The position numbers and the translations under genes were made by a program. 10,234 nt of DNA from JAEXNA01 sp050486105 (lineage in GTDB: Bacteria > Vulcanimicrobiota > Xenobia > Xenobiales > JADMJV01), in the NCBI GenBank assembly GCA_050486105.1, contig JBJHCR010000239.1, positions 1 through 10,234 on the forward strand. The letters run 5' to 3'. The stretch's first letter is position 1. Each line of letters starts with the position of its first letter. Under the pieces are notes generated by a model. The model had not been told where the DNA came from. It ran no database searches and was given only the letters and a program-made list of their open reading frames with translations. Shown piece by piece: positions 6,824-10,234 of the stretch.

Positions 6824-6987
6824 GAGGCTGGCCGGAAACCCTCTCAAACTGAAATCGCCCCTACTCACAGTCATGCACAGCGCTCCTCATTCGAAATACA
6901 ACTAGGTATTACGGGCTTCGGAGCACTGCACCTTACTGCAAGTAGGAACAATTTCATTGTCAAGGGGGTTTCCGGCCAGCCTCCTAG
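6820..6987. mobile_element. MITE-like 168-bp imperfect palindrome with CTAG flanks
   Basis: Bases 6820-6841 are perfectly complementary to 6966-6987 (22 bp, including the flanks). Excluding CTAG at each end (6820-6823 and 6984-6987), the terminal inverted repeat is GAGGCTGGCCGGAAACCC, 18 bp. The interior is also symmetrical about 6903: 6850-6855 with 6951-6956, 6860-6865 with 6941-6946, 6868-6871 with 6935-6938, 6882-6886 with 6920-6924 and 6895-6899 with 6906-6910 all pair in register. The whole can fold as one long hairpin. It contains no ORF of note. Terminal repeats plus a 4-bp direct repeat fit a non-autonomous transposable element; CTAG (YTAR-type) targets are known for some IS5-family groups, but the parent element is not identified. 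An alternative is a long bidirectional hairpin controlling mRNA ends. Confidence 0.65.
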
Positions 6988-7634
6988 AGCTTCCCAAGAA
7001 GTTGCCAAAGGTCCCAAACTGCTAGGCTGATCTCAGCAGGAGACCGGGTTCGCACGCTTCTGTCCGTCGGCAGCCCAAACCGGTGTATGAGCTTGGGAAT
7101 AAGAAGTTGGTCATGAAGTTCCAAAGCTCTCGAGAGTTTGGACCAAGGGGCGTGACCGCGTCCCATCGGAAAAGAACCGGAAAAGTCGATGGCCACCAGG
7201 TGCTGGTCGGCACTCCAAATCAGGTTGCTTTCTCGACCCCACTGTCCCCAGTGATCGTGGCCTAGGTCTCCGTGTACTAGCCCGGCTGTCTTGAACGCTC
7301 TCAGCAGAGAGTCCGCCTGCTCTAGAAGCCGATCCGAGTTTACAGACTTAGGCTCGAGCTCTTCAACCGGGATTCCGGGGACGTGCTCCATGGTGACACT
7401 GAATCGAGAGGTTCTTCTGAGCAGAGCGGGGGCATGGCCACTCCCTTGGAGCCGAGAGAGGGCCCATGCTTCTCGACTAACAGCAAAGCTGCCCACCGTC
7501 TGACGGTACAACGGTGAGCAGTGAGCATAGGATTTGGTGACTGCCAGAGAGCCGTCGTGTTCTCTGACCACCTCGACCGTGGGAGAGTTGGCCCGAGCCC
7601 GACGATAGTGGTGGCCAGGTGAAGGGTTCTCCAC
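6984..7634 (-). CDS. WaaP/Kdo-kinase-like small-molecule kinase
   Basis: A 216-residue protein-kinase-fold protein. Visible landmarks are a probable ATP-binding Lys (K34 in VTKSY), a helix-C Glu (E55 in SREAW), a hinge-like MEHVPGIPVEEL (82-93), the catalytic loop HGDLGHDH (121-128, catalytic D123) and the metal-binding DFS (150-152). A His in place of the usual catalytic-loop Asn, and the SREAWALSRLQ block, match the WaaP/RfaP-type lipopolysaccharide kinases and their relatives instead of Ser/Thr kinases. The likely acceptor is a lipid- or sugar-linked hydroxyl at the inner membrane, but the substrate is inferred only. The GTG start lies 8 bases after the greA stop with no clear ribosome site, so translation is probably coupled to greA. 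Its TAG stop lies in the right CTAG of the palindromic element. Confidence 0.75.
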   Translation of the reverse strand: MENPSPGHHYRRARANSPTVEVVREHDGSLAVTKSYAHCSPLYRQTVGSFAVSREAWALSRLQGSGHAPALLRRTSRFSVTMEHVPGIPVEELEPKSVNSDRLLEQADSLLRAFKTAGLVHGDLGHDHWGQWGRESNLIWSADQHLVAIDFSGSFPMGRGHAPWSKLSRALELHDQLLIPKLIHRFGLPTDRSVRTRSPAEISLAVWDLWQLLGKL

Positions 7635-7642
7635 GGCTGCGA

Positions 7643-8125
7643 TCAGATGGTAGTTTCGATCTTCTTAACTTTGTATTTCGAGAATCCTCGAACGGTCTTC
7701 ACCTCGACGGTCTCACCGAGTTTGCGATCGATGAGAGCTCTGCCCACGGGTGACTCGTTAGATATTCTTCCCTTTTCGATGTCACTTTCGGTGGTACCCA
7801 CCACAGTGACAACGTAGACCTCTTTGGTGTCGAGGTTTTCGAGTTCCACGGTGGACCCTAGGTGAACCTCGTCGGTAGTGAGTTCATTACGGTCAATGAT
7901 CTTTGCTCGGGTGAGAAGGCGCTCCAGTTGGATGATTTCACCTTCGATAAAGGCCTGGTCAGACTTGGCCGATTCATATTCTGCATTGTCCGAAATATCG
8001 CCGAACTCTTTTGCTTGACGGATTCGTTCGGCTACTGCGGATCGCTCAGCCGTCTTTAGACGGTGGAGCTTCTCCTTGTACATGGTGTAGCCTTGCTCTG
8101 TCATTGGGATAGCTTCGTCGCGCAT
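7643..8125 (-). CDS. greA: transcription elongation factor GreA
   Basis: A 160-residue protein of the usual GreA length. It rescues backtracked RNA polymerase by inserting its N-terminal coiled coil into the secondary channel and stimulating transcript cleavage. Residues 1-80 form the coiled coil with the acidic tip GDISDNAEY (D43 and D46; D46 replaces the Glu of E. coli GreA, still acidic). The C-terminal FKBP-like domain shows the family blocks VHLGSTVELENLD and NESPVGRALIDRKLGETVEVKTV. The start at 8125 is chosen over a more upstream in-frame ATG because AGAGGAG (8131-8137 on this strand) precedes it at 5 bases and the protein then aligns with the family start (IPMTEQGYTMYKEKL). It sits first in a two-gene unit with the kinase. 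Confidence 0.97.
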   Translation of the reverse strand: MRDEAIPMTEQGYTMYKEKLHRLKTAERSAVAERIRQAKEFGDISDNAEYESAKSDQAFIEGEIIQLERLLTRAKIIDRNELTTDEVHLGSTVELENLDTKEVYVVTVVGTTESDIEKGRISNESPVGRALIDRKLGETVEVKTVRGFSKYKVKKIETTI

Positions 8126-8130
8126 AATTG

Positions 8131-8137
8131 CTCCTCT
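8131..8137 (-). promoter_or_regulatory. ribosome binding site of greA
   Basis: AGAGGAG on the minus strand, 5 bases before the ATG at 8125. It decides between that start and an in-frame ATG 15 codons upstream, which has no comparable site. Confidence 0.8.
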
Positions 8138-8175
8138 CAGGGTCGGAACGTCTCGGCGCCCTCTAGGCAAGGGGT

Positions 8176-8196
8176 CACCGCGGTCAGACCGACGTG
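8176..8196. promoter_or_regulatory. 21-bp imperfect palindrome upstream of greA
   Basis: The stretch 8176-8196 is symmetrical about 8186, with 8 of 10 positions complementary in each arm (outer CAC/GTG, inner CGGTC/GACCG). It lies in the 116-bp gap between the transglycosylase stop and greA, about 50 bases before the greA start. It could be an operator or a leader hairpin. No confident promoter boxes were found next to it. Confidence 0.3.
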
Positions 8197-8241
8197 TCAG
8201 ATACTGGTAATGCAGAGAAAACCCTGCTGCAAAGGTCCTCT

Positions 8242-8982
8242 TTAGGGAAAATACTGCTCGCTTTCGAAGGGTTCGAGGGGTGGTGGGAGGAGTTCGGGCT
8301 CTTCCTCGGTGAACTTTTCGTCTTGAGCAGCTGAGAGCTCGAGGTATCTGCGAGTGATGGTTGAGACATATTGGGTGGTCTCAGGATATGGTGGGATCCC
8401 GCCCCAACTCTCGACTGCACCGGGGCCAGCGTTATAAGCCGCCAAGGCCAACTCTAAGCTACCAAAGCGGTCCAACTGGTGGGCTAAATAGCGAACGCCA
8501 CCTTCGATATTCTCAGCTGGGTCCCATGGATCTTCCAAACCCAGGAGCCAGGCCGTATCTGGCATAAGCTGCATGAACCCCATGGCTCCGGCTGGGGAAA
8601 GAGCAAAGGGATCATAGTTGGATTCTTGTTCGATGATCAAGTGTATCAAGGTGGGATCGATCATGTAAATCTCGCCGTAGTGCTCGATCAACCTAATTAG
8701 GTAAGGGTCGTTGGCAAAAATTCGCGTTGACACGACACCGGTCTGGGTGCTGAGATCTTGTTCGATATCCCAATCATGGACTTCGTCAAAGCTACCTCTT
8801 AGACCGGCTCGACTCTCCGAAACCAAGTCCACCAAAAGAGACAGAGAACGGACGGTTTCTCGCTCGAGAGTCAGGGGCGCCGACTGTGGTCTTGGGTCAG
8901 TGTCACTTCGAATCGAACGGAGCAGGGCATACTGCAGGAGACTGAGTGCTATCAGCGCGATGACAAAGTAGCGACTCAGCAT
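8242..8982 (-). CDS. membrane-anchored lytic transglycosylase, SLT family 1
   Basis: A 246-residue enzyme that cleaves the MurNAc-GlcNAc bond of peptidoglycan. Residues 4-22 are a hydrophobic N-terminal anchor (or uncleaved signal); residues 25-95 are a polar linker. The SLT domain covers about 95-215: catalytic E120 in IEQESNYDP, then SPAGAMGFMQLMP (129-141), the LGLEDPWDPAENIEGG block (147-162), and LALAAYNAGPGAV (178-190), followed by GGIPPYPETTQYV. These match the MltC/Slt70-like catalytic domain. The C-terminal tail (220-246) is acidic and Pro-rich. The ATG has only a weak ribosome site. It precedes greA by 116 bp on the same strand; it may be a separate transcript. It diverges from the small membrane protein gene at 9121. 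Confidence 0.93.
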   Translation of the reverse strand: MLSRYFVIALIALSLLQYALLRSIRSDTDPRPQSAPLTLERETVRSLSLLVDLVSESRAGLRGSFDEVHDWDIEQDLSTQTGVVSTRIFANDPYLIRLIEHYGEIYMIDPTLIHLIIEQESNYDPFALSPAGAMGFMQLMPDTAWLLGLEDPWDPAENIEGGVRYLAHQLDRFGSLELALAAYNAGPGAVESWGGIPPYPETTQYVSTITRRYLELSAAQDEKFTEEEPELLPPPLEPFESEQYFP

Positions 8983-9107
8983 CTCAAGGTGTTCGAAGAG
9001 AGGATTGAAGCATCCTCGTAAGAGGGTAAAGTGACGGAAGTGTAGGGTTGGGGAAGGAGTCTCGCAGAGAGAACTCTAACATCTCTGAAACGGCCTAAAT
9101 CTTGAGT

Positions 9108-9113
9108 GGAGGA
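9108..9113 (+). promoter_or_regulatory. ribosome binding site fixing the start at GTG 9121
   Basis: GGAGGA is a full Shine-Dalgarno match, 7 bases before the GTG at 9121. The in-frame GTG at 9106 overlaps this site and so is unlikely to be the true start. Confidence 0.8.
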
Positions 9114-9120
9114 CATTCTG

Positions 9121-9381
9121 GTGCTGTACATCATCGCGACGGTTGGGGTAGTGGGGATCTTGATGGTTTTCACCGGCTATCGGAGCGCACTGGGACAGTC
9201 GCGATGCCGGGACGCAGAACCCGAGCCCACAGAAAGCGTCTCGTGTCGTGAGATGACCGACTTAGTTCAGGAGTTAGGTCGAGAGATGAACACCCTGGAT
9301 CTAGTGACTGCCCCTCAGTTGGCCCAAGAGCATGGACACATTTGGAGTGCTCCTTGCGGCAAGAGAGTCTATATCAACTAG
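9121..9381 (+). CDS. small single-pass membrane protein, unknown function
   Basis: An 86-residue protein read from the GTG with the GGAGGA site. Residues about 2-19 (LYIIATVGVVGILMVFTG) form one transmembrane helix. The rest is soluble and polar, with cysteines in SRCRDAEPEPTESVSCREM and in a C-terminal APCGKRVYIN; the middle (about 45-70) is predicted helical and amphipathic (MTDLVQELGREMNTLDLV). I recognise no family. It is transcribed away from the transglycosylase gene and ends in a CTAG tetranucleotide just before a GC-rich hairpin. Confidence 0.7.
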   Translation: MLYIIATVGVVGILMVFTGYRSALGQSRCRDAEPEPTESVSCREMTDLVQELGREMNTLDLVTAPQLAQEHGHIWSAPCGKRVYIN

Positions 9382-9461
9382 AGAGCGTGGGTATTCGGCG
9401 CTTCGCTTGCGGTCCGCAAGCCGAAGGCGTTGCGTCCCCGTTTAGATCAGCAGCCTCCTAG
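9378..9461. repeat. possible degenerate relative of the 6820-6987 element
   Basis: CAGCCTCCTAG at 9451-9461 is identical to the last 11 bases of the right arm at 6977-6987. On the left, the CTAG of 9378-9381 supplies the preceding gene's stop and is followed, after one base, by GAGCGTGG, which matches GAGGCTGG at 6 of 8. The 84 bp between contain the 9399-9429 hairpin. This would be a short or eroded copy of the same element. The right end is exact; the left end is weak. Confidence 0.35.
9399..9429 (+). repeat. strong GC-rich hairpin downstream of the small membrane protein
   Basis: Bases 9406-9411 pair with 9415-9420, continuing outward (9405 with 9421, 9401-9404 with 9423-9426, 9399-9400 with 9428-9429) with two single-base bulges, 13 bp in all. 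It begins 18 bases after the stop. It lacks a proper T-tract, so it may be an mRNA-stabilising or REP-like hairpin more than an intrinsic terminator. Confidence 0.5.
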
Positions 9462-9644
9462 TACCAGCCCTCGCCTTGGGCACGTTATCTCGATTTAGCC
9501 GGTGTCGGCGAGTGTAGCCGGGTCCCCGGGTGGCCTCTGGCAGACGAAAGTTGAATGTCCACACGTCAGAACTTACTAACAATTCCATTGAGAACCTCTG
9601 AGGAAATTCCGAGGACCCAGAGCGATCTCTCTGGAAGCCACTAC
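9462..9644. other. intergenic region upstream of the lipoprotein gene
   Basis: No convincing gene or RNA is seen here. TTGAAT at 9551-9556 followed after 17 bases by TACTAA (9574-9579) is a poor promoter candidate. The ribosome site for the next gene is GGAAG at 9632-9636. Small reverse-strand frames over this region look like shadows of the lipoprotein gene. Confidence 0.4.
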
Positions 9645-10234
9645 CATGGCCAAATTCGCAAACCTCCCTTTCCGGATAATCTTGATCGGTTTCACTTGTC
9701 TGTTCTTGTTTGCCTGTGACTGTAGCGAAGGCGACACGACCTCGGCGTTCGGACCAGATTGCGGCGAAACTCAGGGAGAGCAAGGCCAAGGCGATTCGAG
9801 TGGTAATGGGGGAAACGGAGCGAACGGACAGGGGACTCTCATTGTTAGTGACCAAGGAGAGGCAAGCTTTCGTCGCTTTACCGAGGTCAATCGAGTGGAG
9901 GGACCTCAGGCTACCCCACCGCCTGTGAGAGGGCCACTCACCCGCATGACGCGCCCTCAGTTCTTAACTATGGCAGACAATCAACTGATTGTTTGTGATG
10001 AGGGAACCAACGCCATCCTCTTCTTTGAGGACCCCCTCAATATTGATGGAGATATTCCTCCGAGCAGGGTGCTCCAGGGCTTAAGCACCGAACTTAACGC
10101 TCCGGTTCAGGCTCATGTGGATCGACAAACCGATGAGCTTTGGGTGTTGAACCGGGCAGGCTCATCTCTTCTGGTTTTCGAGAACGCCTCATCCATCGAC
10201 GGTGAATTGGCACCCACGAGACGGATCTTTGTAC
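9645..10234 (+). CDS. lipoprotein with beta-propeller-like repeats (3' end outside window)
   Basis: An open frame runs from the ATG at 9645 to the window edge (196 codons visible), preceded by GGAAG 8 bases upstream. Residues 1-24 are a lipoprotein signal: hydrophobic IILIGFTCLFLF and lipobox L21-F-A-C24. Residues 25-62 are a Gly/Gln/Ser-rich spacer (GQGDSSGNGGNGANGQG). From about 64 there are repeats of roughly 50 residues: two clear ones (112-145 and 163-196) share the plan n-L-V-d-n-x-I-L-F-d-x-x-IDG-P-x-R-x-I, and a more diverged one comes first (64-105). This matches the NHL/lactonase-like propeller repeats seen in many bacterial lipoproteins. It is probably anchored in the outer membrane or at the cell surface, with a binding or enzymatic role that cannot be assigned. 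The total repeat number is unknown because the gene runs off the window. Confidence 0.85.

Noticed and set aside
6820..6987. Ordinary bidirectional intrinsic terminator.
   Set aside because: The perfect arms are separated by 124 bases, no T-tract follows either arm, and CTAG repeats flank the whole, which fits a transposable element better. A role in ending or stabilising mRNA is not excluded.
9442..9855. Reverse-strand frame of 137 codons.
   Set aside because: It is antisense to the signal peptide and spacer of a well-supported lipoprotein gene and shows no family features.

Overview
A roughly 54% GC bacterial chromosome segment, densely coded, with ATG, GTG and TTG starts. It carries lipoprotein and Sec signals, a lytic transglycosylase, a periplasmic-type D-Ala-D-Ala dipeptidase and a WaaP-like kinase, which together suggest a diderm (Gram-negative-type) environmental bacterium. 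The sequence alone does not fix the phylum. No tRNA, rRNA, CRISPR array, integrase or transposase gene is visible.

Layout. Positions 1-214 hold the 3' end of an unrecognised plus-strand gene. Next come a small exported beta-rich protein (370-759) and a glycine-zipper protein (861-1346), which is closed off by a strong intrinsic terminator. A plus-strand pair follows: an NhaC-type Na+/H+ antiporter (1456-2874) overlaps by four bases a 904-residue double M16 metallopeptidase (2871-5585). A convergent zinc-ribbon gene (5596-6075, minus) lies back to back with a secreted VanX/DdpX-type dipeptidase (6161-6823, plus). On the minus strand, in the direction of transcription, come a lytic transglycosylase (8982-8242), greA (8125-7643) and a WaaP/Kdo-kinase-like protein (7634-6984). 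Positions 9121-9381 encode a small membrane protein, and 9645 to the window end is the start of a lipoprotein with beta-propeller-like repeats.

Most notable observations. (1) The dipeptidase and the kinase converge on a 168-bp imperfect palindrome (6820-6987) with 18-bp perfect terminal inverted repeats flanked by CTAG. It looks like a MITE whose 4-bp target duplication gave each gene its own copy of an originally shared CTAG stop. Partial matches to its ends occur at 9451-9461 and 5614-5626. (2) The M16 protein is a fusion in the reverse of the usual order: the N-terminal half lacks the zinc motif but keeps the Arg/Tyr pair, while the C-terminal half has HLLEH but lacks the Tyr. One chain therefore appears to hold a split active site known from heterodimeric M16B enzymes.

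How the genes fit together. Several products act on or in the envelope: the transglycosylase, the dipeptidase, the putative lipid or LPS kinase, the antiporter, exported small proteins and a lipoprotein. There is no clear single pathway. The window reads mostly as ordinary chromosome with one probable small mobile element.
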